Shown here piece by piece: positions 1-12,563 of a DNA stretch of 64,000 nucleotides. The number at the start of each line of letters is the position of its first letter. The first letter of the stretch is position 1. This DNA comes from Qipengyuania sp. HL-TH1 (GTDB taxonomy: Bacteria; Pseudomonadota; Alphaproteobacteria; Sphingomonadales; Sphingomonadaceae): the NCBI RefSeq assembly GCF_036365825.1, contig NZ_CP142675.1:2054501-2118500 (forward strand), in the 5' to 3' direction. The notes under the pieces were generated by a model. That model was not told the origin of the DNA. It saw nothing but the letters and a program-made list of their open reading frames with translations, and ran no database searches. Both the position numbers and the translations under genes were made by a program.

Positions 1-1
1 A

Positions 2-760
2 CGCGCCAACAACCCGCGCCTGCAATTCGCGGACCGCGAAGCCTTCATCGATTTCAAGGTCGGCGAGAACCACTACCAGCCACCCTATTTCCGGCTGATG
101 GAGCGGCTCAACCTCAGCGGCGGCGACCCGGCCCCGCGGGTCATGCGCCCCCGCCGCCTGTCACTGGCCGAACTGGGCGCACTCGAGGTCGATCAGCTCG
201 TCGATATCCGCGAGCCGCTGGCCTATGCGGCGGGGCATCTGCCCGGGGCGATGAACCTGCCCGTCGGGATGATCTCGGCCTTTGCCGGATGGTTCATCCG
301 CGAAGGCGAAAGCCTCGCGCTGGTGGGTTCCGACGAAGATCAGCTCGCCGCCGCCATGACCCATCTCGTGCGCATCGCGCTGGACAATGTCGTGGGTGGC
401 TATGTCGGGGTCGTTCCCGCCGCAGCGCAGGGGCGCGACATGGCGATGATCCCGATGATCGCAACCGCCGAGGTCGCGAGCCGCCTCGAAAGTCGGCCCG
501 CAGGCTGGACGCTGCTCGATGTGCGCAACGCCGACGAACGGTCGGCCTGCGCGATCGACGGTTCGCAGCATATCTATGTCGGCGAGTTGAACGAACGCTA
601 CCGCGATCTCGACCCGGCCACGCACTACACGCTGATGTGCGCCAGCGGGATGCGCGCGACCGTCGCCGCCGGCTGGCTCGCCAGCCGCGGGTTTGCGAAG
701 CTCGACGTCTACCTCGGCTCGATGGGAGCGTGGAATGCCGCCGGGGCCGCACCCGCCTAG
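2..760 (+). CDS. MBL-fold hydrolase with C-terminal tandem rhodanese domains (5' end outside window)
   Basis: The reading frame is open from base 2, so the gene starts upstream of the window. The visible part opens with the end of a metallo-beta-lactamase-fold domain, as in persulfide dioxygenase-like proteins (the stretch FKVGENHYQPPYF leading into LMERLNL). Two rhodanese modules follow. The first has the usual DIREPLAYAAGHLPGAMNLP start, but where the catalytic Cys should be it reads LVGSDE, so it is probably inactive. The second keeps LLDVRNADE and a Cys in LMCASGMRA, so it can carry a persulfide. The likely role is sulfane sulfur metabolism in the cytoplasm, inferred from the domain pair. 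It converges on the GMC oxidoreductase gene with an 18-base gap. The family is fairly sure; the substrate is not. Confidence 0.75.
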   Translation, partial: RANNPRLQFADREAFIDFKVGENHYQPPYFRLMERLNLSGGDPAPRVMRPRRLSLAELGALEVDQLVDIREPLAYAAGHLPGAMNLPVGMISAFAGWFIREGESLALVGSDEDQLAAAMTHLVRIALDNVVGGYVGVVPAAAQGRDMAMIPMIATAEVASRLESRPAGWTLLDVRNADERSACAIDGSQHIYVGELNERYRDLDPATHYTLMCASGMRATVAAGWLASRGFAKLDVYLGSMGAWNAAGAAPA

Positions 761-778
761 ACGGGTTTGGCCGCCGCT

Positions 779-3700
779 CTAGGCGATGTCCCGCCGGTGC
801 GCGCCGTGAGCACCGTCGAGCCATTCCAGCTGTTCGAGAATGACCGGCGTGACATCGCGGTGCGCGTTGTGGCCGATGAACAGGTCCATATGGCCGTAAT
901 TCGGCACGATCCGCTGCTGGTATAGCTCGGGCTTGTTCTTGTCCTGCAACCAGACGCGCGTGCGCTGGCCGCTTTCGGGATAGAACAGCTTGTTGGTCGC
1001 ACCCGACAGGAAGCTGATCGGCAGCGCCAGACGGCGCGCGGCTTCGTCGCTCGTATAGACGGCCTGCCCTTCGGCATCGACCGCCAGCCCCTTGCGCATG
1101 ACCTCCTGCAAATGCTCGAACGGCTTGAGCGATACGCGGCTGAACATGCTGCCCAGCGCCAGATGCGTATCGTGACCCAGCTGGCTGTGGTCCCAGCTCG
1201 GACCGAACACGCCGAACACGCGGCGGCAGGTGGGGTTCTTGCACGCCTGCCCTTCCGGTACGGGGATCTGGTAGGCGATGGCATCGATCTCGTAATCGGC
1301 GTCGGTCCCCTGGCTAACGAAGTCGAGATGTCCGTCGAGCAGCGAGATTTGCCCGAGCGTCCCGGCCACACCCAGATCGGCTTTCATGTAGTTCAGCCAG
1401 TCGGTTACCGGATGCAGCGTAAGCTGCGAGGAAATCAACGAGCGCACGCCCGACACCCAGCCCGCGCCGATTCCCATGAGCAAGCTCATCGAGCCTACGC
1501 AATGGGCGATCGCCTGCACGCTGTCGGCGCCGCTGACCTTGCGGATCCGGGCAATCGCAGCGGGCCAATCGAAACGCGCGATATCGTCGATCGTGAATTC
1601 GGGCGGGTGTTCGGTGTCATTGCCCGCATCGGCGCTTGCCCGGTAATCGAACAGCCACACGTCATAGCCCTGCGCCACGAGGCTTTCGGCGAGATTTTCC
1701 TCGACCGTCGGCGTGGCGAAGCTGGACGCGCGCACCGAGAAGCCGGGTGCGAGCACCAGCGGTCCGCGCGCACCGCCGCGATAGCGGGTCAGGCCGACGC
1801 TGGCCCCGTCCTCCGTCGGCACGATATGCTTTTCGGCTGGCGGCAACCGCAGTTTGCGATCCACCAGCTTGGCCGCATCCTTGCTCGCAAAATCGTTCAG
1901 TGTCGCCAGCATCCCGCCATAGGAGCGGAACACGGTCATGGCGAAGAAGCCCGCGTATTTGGCGACGAAATAGGTATCGATCGCCTTCTTCGCGCGCGGG
2001 ATCTGCTTCACGATATGGGCCACGAGCGTTCCCTTATCATGCACCTCGATCGTGGTGAGCTGGCGCATGAATTCGTCGATGCCCAGCTTGAGCACTCCGC
2101 GGCCGATCAGCTCACCACTGGCATCCTCGCCATGGCGTAGCGTGACGAACAGCGTGGTGAGATCGGTCCACGGATCGGACTTGCCGCGCTGCTCGAGCGT
2201 CTTGAAGCCGTGGAAATGGACCGGTCCCGCCGGACCGTCGAGCACCATGTCATAGAGCATGGTCCAGCTTTCCGCGCGTGCCGGATCGGCGACCAGCAGC
2301 CGGAAGGTGCCTTCGCGCACCGGTAGCGGATCGGGTGACAGCGCGGCGACCGTGACCGTACCGGTGATGCGCGAACGGTGCTCTTTCTCCTCGATCATGC
2401 GATGGAGGTTCTCGGTCGTCACCGTCAGCCGGAAGTGGCAGTCGCCGCCGTGCGTGCGGCCCCATGCCTCGCCATTGGCGTAGTCGTCGCGGATGCGTTC
2501 GACATGGCCGCAGGGGCGGTGGTGGCAACCGACATCGCTGATATGACCAGCCATGGTTTCGGTGAAGGACAGGCCGGGGGCCATCGCTTCGGGATGGTCC
2601 ATCACCAGCTGGCGGATCGCCGCCTTGCCCTCGTCGATCGCGCCGCTTTCGAAGTGTTCGGCGGCCTTCTCGATCCCCTGGGCCACCGGTTCGATTGCAT
2701 GGCCCGCGACCCATTTGGCAATGCCCAGGCGCAGGCCATCGCCGCGCGTGGCAAGCACCGGTTCGGGCGCGGCTTTCTCGGCCGGGGCCGGTTCGGGCAA
2801 GGGCCCTTCGGAGCCGAGCGTATAGTCGATGGTCCAGCCCTGCCTCTGCGCCAGCTTTTCGATCGCGCGTTCGGCCACTGCGGTGATCGTCAGCAGCGGG
2901 TTGACGCCGACCGAGCCGGGCAGCGCGGCGCCGTCGCAGACATAGAGACCCTCGTGAACATCGGTCCCTGCATTGCCTGCAAAGACACGGCAGGTGTCAT
3001 CGACCACGCCGCTGGCCGCATCGTCGCCCATGCCGCAGCCGCCGATCGGATGAACCGTGATCAGCTTCTTGCCGAACGGGTCGCTCCACAGCGGGTCGGA
3101 GAAATATTGCGCGTCGATCGCACGGGCGGCTTCGGCCATCTTGTCATCGTCGCGGCGGAAGGTGCGTTGTTCGCCTGCGCCCGGCCAGTGGATCGTCAGC
3201 CGGTCGTCATCGAGCGCCAGCTGGCCGCCCGAATCGTCGACGCTCATCACCAGATAGGTCTGCATGCGCGCCATCGGGCCCTTATAGGCCCAGTCGGCGA
3301 TGCTGCCGGGATCGGTCTGCACCGCTTCGCCCATCGCCTTGGCGTCCATCAGGCGCGGCTTGACCTGGTCCATGCCGAACCGGGTAAAGCCATCTGCCAG
3401 GGCCTCGCCGAAGAAGAACGCCGGGGCGAGCGCGGTGGCGATGATGCCGGGGGCAACGCCCTCCTCGATCACCAGCCCCTCGGTCACATCCCTCGTCCCG
3501 CGCATGTCGATCACGCCGGTGATGCACGGGCCGGGATAGGCTTCCTTGGCGACATCCGAGGCGCCCACGCCGATCGCATAGAGCGGCTGCGCGGTGAGCG
3601 TGCCTTCCTCGTCCTTTTCGGCCTTGAGGTAGCTGTCGTAAGCGAAGCCAAGCGCATCGCCATTACCCGAGAAGTTAGCCCCCAGCCGGTCGGAGAGCGC

Positions 3701-4573
3701 GAGCCCCTTGTCGCGTGAGCGCAGCAGGATTTCGGTCGACCCCAGCGTACCCGCGCCCAGGATCACATGATCGGCGGTGATGCTGGTCGGGCCCTGCGGC
3801 GCATCCGCGCCATTGGGTTCGAGGTGGACGCGCCACCGTTCGCCCTCGCGCTCGGCCCACAGCACTTTCGCCTGGGTGAAGATCTCCGCGCCGTGATTGG
3901 CGGCATCGGGCAGGTAGTTCATCAGCGTGGTATTCTTCGCGCCGACATTGCAGCCCGATACGCAATCCCCGCAATTGGTGCAGGCCGGCTGCGGCACGCC
4001 GAACTTATTGGTCTTGTCTTCGAAAGTGACGTTGATCGGCGTCTTGTAGAAACGCTTGCCCATCTTCTCGGCCGAATGCTCGAGCGCGTCGAGCTTGCCG
4101 AGCGTGGGATAGCTGTCGGGATAGGGATTGGGCGCGAGCATTTCGCGGGCGCGCTCGTAATAGGTGTCGATCTCGTGCTCGTCCTCGCGGAATGCAGCGG
4201 GCCAATGCGCCTGGTCGAGCAGCCGCTTGTCGAGTTCGAGCGCGACATTGGCGTTGATCAGCGAGGTCCCGCCGAGCCCGCAGCCGACCAGCGCATATTG
4301 ATCGTCGTTCACATGCACTTCGAACAAGGCGTCGGGCGCACCGATCCGGCCACCCTTGGCGTTGATCTGCATCGCGTCCTGCGCGTCGGCAAGCTTGTTC
4401 GGATATTCGCCGGGCAGCCGTTCCTTGCCGCGTTCGAGCACGGCAACGTCCTGCCCCGCACGGGCCAGCCGCGATGCGGCGACACCCGCGCCATAGCCAG
4501 ACCCGATCACCAGGACCGTATAGTGGGGTTTCGCCTGATCCAGGCTTTTCGCGATGCGCTTCTGCATGGTCAT
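779..4573 (-). CDS. GMC-type FAD oxidoreductase fused to an alpha/beta hydrolase (1264 aa)
   Basis: Three parts can be read. Residues 1-580 are a GMC oxidoreductase of the cholesterol oxidase type, with the FAD-binding GSGYGAG at 24-30, an active-site HPIGGCG around 508, and a GVNP segment near the end. The middle region (about 640-860) has GHISDVGCHH and resembles an accessory beta domain. Residues 930-1264 form an alpha/beta hydrolase whose nucleophile elbow reads AHCVGS, with Cys1025 where Ser is usual, and a catalytic His in NYGHMD (His1228). A CX2CX2CX3C cluster (Cys198, 201, 204, 208) lies in the oxidase part and could bind an Fe-S centre or zinc. The start codon overlaps the stop of the upstream phosphoesterase gene (ATGA), so translation is likely coupled. 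Substrate unknown; a sterol or other bulky lipid is a guess from the family. Confidence 0.85.
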   Translation of the reverse strand: MTMQKRIAKSLDQAKPHYTVLVIGSGYGAGVAASRLARAGQDVAVLERGKERLPGEYPNKLADAQDAMQINAKGGRIGAPDALFEVHVNDDQYALVGCGLGGTSLINANVALELDKRLLDQAHWPAAFREDEHEIDTYYERAREMLAPNPYPDSYPTLGKLDALEHSAEKMGKRFYKTPINVTFEDKTNKFGVPQPACTNCGDCVSGCNVGAKNTTLMNYLPDAANHGAEIFTQAKVLWAEREGERWRVHLEPNGADAPQGPTSITADHVILGAGTLGSTEILLRSRDKGLALSDRLGANFSGNGDALGFAYDSYLKAEKDEEGTLTAQPLYAIGVGASDVAKEAYPGPCITGVIDMRGTRDVTEGLVIEEGVAPGIIATALAPAFFFGEALADGFTRFGMDQVKPRLMDAKAMGEAVQTDPGSIADWAYKGPMARMQTYLVMSVDDSGGQLALDDDRLTIHWPGAGEQRTFRRDDDKMAEAARAIDAQYFSDPLWSDPFGKKLITVHPIGGCGMGDDAASGVVDDTCRVFAGNAGTDVHEGLYVCDGAALPGSVGVNPLLTITAVAERAIEKLAQRQGWTIDYTLGSEGPLPEPAPAEKAAPEPVLATRGDGLRLGIAKWVAGHAIEPVAQGIEKAAEHFESGAIDEGKAAIRQLVMDHPEAMAPGLSFTETMAGHISDVGCHHRPCGHVERIRDDYANGEAWGRTHGGDCHFRLTVTTENLHRMIEEKEHRSRITGTVTVAALSPDPLPVREGTFRLLVADPARAESWTMLYDMVLDGPAGPVHFHGFKTLEQRGKSDPWTDLTTLFVTLRHGEDASGELIGRGVLKLGIDEFMRQLTTIEVHDKGTLVAHIVKQIPRAKKAIDTYFVAKYAGFFAMTVFRSYGGMLATLNDFASKDAAKLVDRKLRLPPAEKHIVPTEDGASVGLTRYRGGARGPLVLAPGFSVRASSFATPTVEENLAESLVAQGYDVWLFDYRASADAGNDTEHPPEFTIDDIARFDWPAAIARIRKVSGADSVQAIAHCVGSMSLLMGIGAGWVSGVRSLISSQLTLHPVTDWLNYMKADLGVAGTLGQISLLDGHLDFVSQGTDADYEIDAIAYQIPVPEGQACKNPTCRRVFGVFGPSWDHSQLGHDTHLALGSMFSRVSLKPFEHLQEVMRKGLAVDAEGQAVYTSDEAARRLALPISFLSGATNKLFYPESGQRTRVWLQDKNKPELYQQRIVPNYGHMDLFIGHNAHRDVTPVILEQLEWLDGAHGAHRRDIA

Positions 4574-6006
4574 TCTGCCGCCTCCCGCAGGGATTCTTCG
4601 GATGTTTCGAGCAGGTGGCGCACCCGCGCATCTGCCTCTTCGACGATGCGCGCATGAACCACGCGCGAAAAATCGGACCAGTGGCTCGCAGCCCGCTCGA
4701 CCGCGGCGCCGGTCTCTTCGACCAGCCGCGAAACGCGCCCGCTACCTTCGACCCGCACCGGCGCCATCGTGCCGTCGGTGGGGTCGTTGAACAGCCGCAG
4801 CGAGGCGACTTCGAGATCGTCGGACACCAGCATCGCGGCGCAGCCCTGCACGGGCATCAGCGTCGGTTCGTCGAGCACCCAGCCGCCGGTGTTGAACACG
4901 CCCACGGGCCGCTCGTAACCGTCCACCATCAGCTCGTCCTGGAACGGCTTGTGCGTATGGCCGAACACGAACTGCAGTTCGGTCGGCAGTTCGCCCAGTT
5001 CGTCGCGCAATTGCGCCGCCATGGGCGTGCCGAGATACCAGCCGATATCGTCGATCTCCGCTTCGCCGAGCACATGGCCATAGCCTTCGCGCTGGCGTTC
5101 TGCTGCACGGCCCGCGGTCAAATCGACGGCGGCGCGCAGGAGATTGTCGAGCGTGATGCCGTATTTGAGCTGCATCGAGGGATCGATGCCGAGTTTCGAA
5201 TTCAGTCCGCCGGTGATCCGCCGGGCAACGCTTTCGGCAAAGTCATGGCTCGCGCCGGCGCTGAGCATGGTCTGGTAAAGCGATCCGGCGGCCCCGCCGA
5301 TATCGCCCGCACTGCCCAGATCGGACCACAGGAAATCGATCCATGGCCCGTTCTCCGCCTCGAGCTGGTGCATCGTCGCAGGCCGCGCTTCGCCATTGTC
5401 GAGGAACCCGCGCAGGTTCGACAGCGCGCGGTACATGCCGTCGAGATAATGCCCGTGGTGCATCACTACTGCGCGGCCGGTATCGCGATCGGCGAGGCCC
5501 CAATTGGGATAGGCGATGCGCACCGAGGCTCCCGCCAGATGCGGGCGGCGCGCGATCAGCGATTCCATCAGGCGGCAACTGTGCACCGGCTGGCCGATGA
5601 TTGGCGTGATGGGTTCCAGATCGCCCGGCATCTCCCCCGCCTGCAAGGCGGTGATGAAGCGGTGATCCTGCGCCATGCGCCACAGGTGGTGATCGTGATT
5701 GCCTGCGACATAGACGATATCGCGGCGGAAGATCTCGCGCCCGTCCTTGGGGAAGAAGGCGTCGATCAGCTGGAGGAAACTCTTGGACACATCGCCGAAG
5801 GGCGACAGTCCGAGATCGAGCGCATCGCCGAGCAGGACGAGCTGCGGCTTTTCGCCATCGGACAGCGTTTCGCGCAGGCCGTGGGCGAAAGACAGCAGCA
5901 CCTCGCCCGGTCCATCGGCGATTTCGCCGCCGCCATGGAAATGCGTCAACAGGCTGTCGCGCGCACCGAGGTGGAGGTCCGACAGGACGATCTGGGCAAT
6001 GCTCAT
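4570..6006 (-). CDS. Calcineurin-like metallophosphoesterase
   Basis: The protein has 478 residues and shows all signature motifs of the metallophosphoesterase fold: SDLHLG near the N-terminus (DxH), GDALDL (GDxxD), GNHDHH (GNHD) and FGHTHKPF (GHTH). It should be a two-metal hydrolase of phosphomonoesters or diesters; lipid-linked or UDP-sugar substrates are possible, but the motifs do not decide. The start chosen (MSIAQIVLSDLHLG) puts the DxH motif in its usual place close to the N-terminus; upstream codons in the frame only overlap the serine hydrolase gene. It is the middle gene of three, with ATGA overlaps on both sides, which argues that all three act in one pathway. Confidence 0.85.
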   Translation of the reverse strand: MSIAQIVLSDLHLGARDSLLTHFHGGGEIADGPGEVLLSFAHGLRETLSDGEKPQLVLLGDALDLGLSPFGDVSKSFLQLIDAFFPKDGREIFRRDIVYVAGNHDHHLWRMAQDHRFITALQAGEMPGDLEPITPIIGQPVHSCRLMESLIARRPHLAGASVRIAYPNWGLADRDTGRAVVMHHGHYLDGMYRALSNLRGFLDNGEARPATMHQLEAENGPWIDFLWSDLGSAGDIGGAAGSLYQTMLSAGASHDFAESVARRITGGLNSKLGIDPSMQLKYGITLDNLLRAAVDLTAGRAAERQREGYGHVLGEAEIDDIGWYLGTPMAAQLRDELGELPTELQFVFGHTHKPFQDELMVDGYERPVGVFNTGGWVLDEPTLMPVQGCAAMLVSDDLEVASLRLFNDPTDGTMAPVRVEGSGRVSRLVEETGAAVERAASHWSDFSRVVHARIVEEADARVRHLLETSEESLREAAE

Positions 6007-7253
6007 GCGATGGTCTCCAGGCAGGTGTAGAATGCGTCGCGCACGATCTTCTCGCGCGGGTCGTCCCATTTGCCGGTGCCGAGCTGGTTGGTGATCCAGG
6101 CATAGGCGACCCCGTCTTCCGGGTCGGCATAGGCGAGCGAGCCCCCCACCGCGAAGCTGCCGAAGGCGCTGCGGGTGCGGGCATATTCCCACTCATCGAA
6201 GGGTTTTTCGAACCCGTGGGAATAATACATGTCGGCGGTCAGGACTTGGTCCTTCAGTCCTTTGCGCGGACGGGCATGGCCGTCGCACAGCTGCTGCATC
6301 ACCGCCGGGGTCACCCCCAGTTTCGCACCGCCCTCGGCGAAGGCCTGATAGAGCGTCGCCAGACCACGAGCGGAAGCAATGCCGCCCGCCGCCCCCTGGC
6401 CGACGCGCCAGAAATCCTCGCAATCGAGCGCCCCCGGTCCAGCCAGCAGCAGCGGATTGTTGAGCGTGCGGAAAGCCAGCGTGCCCGGCAGGCACATCTT
6501 GAAGGTCAGCGGCCAGGGCATGGTCGAGTGGTGGATAAACAGGTCCTGCATCCCGAACCCCTCGATCCGGGCAATGCGGCTGCGATCGAAATCCTCGGGT
6601 AGGCCGAGAAACACGTCCGCATTTAGCGGCGCGACGAGTTCATCGGCGACGAAGCGACCAAGATTGCGCTGCTGCGGGTCGCGGCGGCGGATCAATTCGC
6701 TGGCGATCCAGCCCAGCGTATAGGCGTGGTTCCCGGCGTAATCGCCAGGGGTCCAGTGGGGCTTTTGCCGCGCAATGGCCGCGCAGATGGCGTCCTCGTC
6801 ACCCAGATTGTCGAGCCTGAGCGAAAAGTCGATCGCCGAAAGGCCGGCCTGTTCGGACAGTGCCTCGCCCACCGTAACCGCGCCCTTGCCATGCGCTGCG
6901 AACTCGGGCCAGATATCGGCCACCGGCTCGTCATAGGCGAACAGCCCGCGCGATACCGCCACCGCGCCCGCCATGCCGGTGATACCCTTGGTGAGCGAAT
7001 AGATGAGCGCGACATCGTCGTCCTGCCATTCCTGCGCGCGCGCCTTGTCCTGCCACCCACCCTGCAGATCGACCACGGTCGCGCCCTGATGGATGATGGT
7101 GCACGCCGCGCCCAAAGCGGTTCTCGCCTGGATCGCGGCGGCGAAGGCATGCGCGACCGGTTCGAAACCGGGCGCGACATAGCCTCGCGTCCAATCGGCT
7201 GGACCGGCCTGCTGTTGTTGGTTCTGAACGCTCGTGCGGCGTGGCTGTTGCAT
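6003..7253 (-). CDS. Beta-lactamase-fold serine hydrolase (EstA-like esterase)
   Basis: The protein of 416 residues has the SxxK nucleophile motif in IYSLTKG (Ser86, Lys89) and the second-motif Tyr in HAYTLGWIASE, as in EstA-type and 6-aminohexanoate-dimer hydrolase-type esterases. No convincing signal peptide is visible, so a cytoplasmic esterase or amidase is likely. The ATG at 7253 was chosen because the frame upstream becomes low-complexity and runs across the promoter region shared with the divergent oxoprolinase-like gene. It is the first gene of a minus-strand operon and its stop overlaps the next start (ATGA at 6003-6006). The partnership with an oxidase-hydrolase fusion suggests ester cleavage before or after oxidation of a lipid-like compound; this is inference. 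Confidence 0.82.
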   Translation of the reverse strand: MQQPRRTSVQNQQQQAGPADWTRGYVAPGFEPVAHAFAAAIQARTALGAACTIIHQGATVVDLQGGWQDKARAQEWQDDDVALIYSLTKGITGMAGAVAVSRGLFAYDEPVADIWPEFAAHGKGAVTVGEALSEQAGLSAIDFSLRLDNLGDEDAICAAIARQKPHWTPGDYAGNHAYTLGWIASELIRRRDPQQRNLGRFVADELVAPLNADVFLGLPEDFDRSRIARIEGFGMQDLFIHHSTMPWPLTFKMCLPGTLAFRTLNNPLLLAGPGALDCEDFWRVGQGAAGGIASARGLATLYQAFAEGGAKLGVTPAVMQQLCDGHARPRKGLKDQVLTADMYYSHGFEKPFDEWEYARTRSAFGSFAVGGSLAYADPEDGVAYAWITNQLGTGKWDDPREKIVRDAFYTCLETIA

Positions 7254-7409
7254 CGACGACCCCCCGGCTCGATATCGGCGAGATCGCGCTCGCCCTCGCC
7301 CTCGCCACAACAGATAGCGATAATTGGTTAACGGCCCGTATGGGTTTGCCGCAGGAAGGGGGGATGGGCGCCCTCGCCGCACGCCGGTTTCACGCGCGAA
7401 GCGTTTGAA

Positions 7410-11006
<3,597 letters not shown>

Positions 11007-11015
11007 GCATATCGA

Positions 11016-12437
11016 TCAGACGGCGGCGTCGCGCTTGACCGTGATCACCTGCGGATAGGTGAATTCCTTCAGCCCATCGATACCGTATTCGGCGCCGAAG
11101 CCGGACTGCTTGTGCCCGCCGAAGGGCGCGAAGGGCGACAGCTGCATGAACTCGTTGATCCAGACGGTCCCGGTTTCGAGCTGTTCGGCGATTTCGACGC
11201 CCTTGTCGGTATCCTTGGTCCAGACCGCACCGGCCAGACCGTATTCCGAATTGTTCGCGCGCTCGATCACTTCGTCGACGCTGGCGAACTTCATCAGCGG
11301 CATGACCGGGCCGAACTGTTCCTCGGCCACGATGCGCGCATCCTCGGGCGGATTGTCGAGGATGGTGATCGGCACGTAATAGCCCGTGCCCGAGGGATCC
11401 TTGTCGCCCCCGGTGAGGAACTTGTAGCCATTGTCCTTGGCGTCCTGGATCAGGTCGAGCACGCGCTCGTACTGCTTCTTGTTCTGGATCGGCCCGACGC
11501 CCGTGCCCTGCTGCGAACCGTCACCGACGACCACGGTCTTGGCATAATCCGCGATCGCCTTCGACAGGTCGTCGTAGATATCCTCGTGAATGTAGATCCG
11601 CTTGGCGGCGATGCAGACCTGGCCGGCGTTGGAGAAGCTCGACCAGAACAGCTGTTCGGCGACCTTCTGGACGTCCGCATCGGGCAGCACGATCGAGGCG
11701 TCATTGCCGCCCAGTTCCAGCGTGATGCGCTTGAGATCGCCCGATGCGCCTTCCATGATCTTCTTGCCCGTGGCGGTCGAACCGGTGAAGGTGATCTTGT
11801 CGATATCGGGATGCTCGGTGATCAGCGGGCCGAGCGTGTCTTCACCCGTGATGATGTTCACCGTGCCTGCGGGCACGACATCCTTGATCAGTTCGGCCAC
11901 CCGCAGCGTGGTGAGCGGGGTGAAGGGCGACGGTTTGAGCACGATGGTGCAGCCCGCGACCAGCGCCGGGACGATCTTCTGGATCGCCATCATGATCGGG
12001 AAGTTCCACGGCACGATGCCGCCGACCACGCCCACCGGCACGCGCCGCGTGCGCGACAGGCGGGTGTCGTCGTCCTGGTTGATCACATCGTCGAGCGTGA
12101 GCGTCGACTGGGCGGCGGCGAGGCCCGCCGCGCCGTAGATTTCCTGCTGCGCCTGCGCATGCGGCTTGCCCTGCTCGCTGGTCAGCAAGCGGTAGAGCTC
12201 GTCGGCGTTCTCCTTGATCGCGGCGGAAATCCCCTGGACGACCTGCTGCCGTTCTTCGGCGGTGGTCTTCTTCCACTGGGTGAAGGCGCGGCGTGCGGCA
12301 GCGACGGCGCTGTCGAGTTCTTCCTTGCCGCAGGACGGCACGCGGCCGACGACCTGTTCGGTGGCGGGGTTGAGCACCTCCAGCCATTGGCCATTGTCGA
12401 CCATCTTGCCGTCGATCAGGTTCTTGTAGTCGGTCAT
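11016..12437 (-). CDS. NAD(P)-dependent aldehyde dehydrogenase
   Basis: A complete 473-residue aldehyde dehydrogenase. The general base Glu lies in TLELGGND and the catalytic Cys in NAGQVCIAAKR; the cofactor-binding GSTATGKKI motif is present, as is PWNFPIMMA. Start at 12437: a clear ribosome binding site (GAGGAGAG) lies just upstream, and the frame further upstream is not protein-like. The sequence is closest in feel to succinate-semialdehyde or broad aliphatic aldehyde dehydrogenases, and the substrate cannot be fixed. It diverges from the acyl-CoA dehydrogenase pair, with 126 bases between the start codons, so the three may be co-regulated in oxidation of a fatty or branched acid. Confidence 0.88.
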   Translation of the reverse strand: MTDYKNLIDGKMVDNGQWLEVLNPATEQVVGRVPSCGKEELDSAVAAARRAFTQWKKTTAEERQQVVQGISAAIKENADELYRLLTSEQGKPHAQAQQEIYGAAGLAAAQSTLTLDDVINQDDDTRLSRTRRVPVGVVGGIVPWNFPIMMAIQKIVPALVAGCTIVLKPSPFTPLTTLRVAELIKDVVPAGTVNIITGEDTLGPLITEHPDIDKITFTGSTATGKKIMEGASGDLKRITLELGGNDASIVLPDADVQKVAEQLFWSSFSNAGQVCIAAKRIYIHEDIYDDLSKAIADYAKTVVVGDGSQQGTGVGPIQNKKQYERVLDLIQDAKDNGYKFLTGGDKDPSGTGYYVPITILDNPPEDARIVAEEQFGPVMPLMKFASVDEVIERANNSEYGLAGAVWTKDTDKGVEIAEQLETGTVWINEFMQLSPFAPFGGHKQSGFGAEYGIDGLKEFTYPQVITVKRDAAV

Positions 12438-12563
12438 CGTCTCTCTCCTCGCGCAAATCTGGGATTCGTCCCTTGGCCTCACACTGTCGAAATTCGTTGC
12501 TCGATGCAACGGGTCTTGCGGTGCGGCTCCAAATTGGGGAGAGAGACACCGAAGAGGAGAGCG

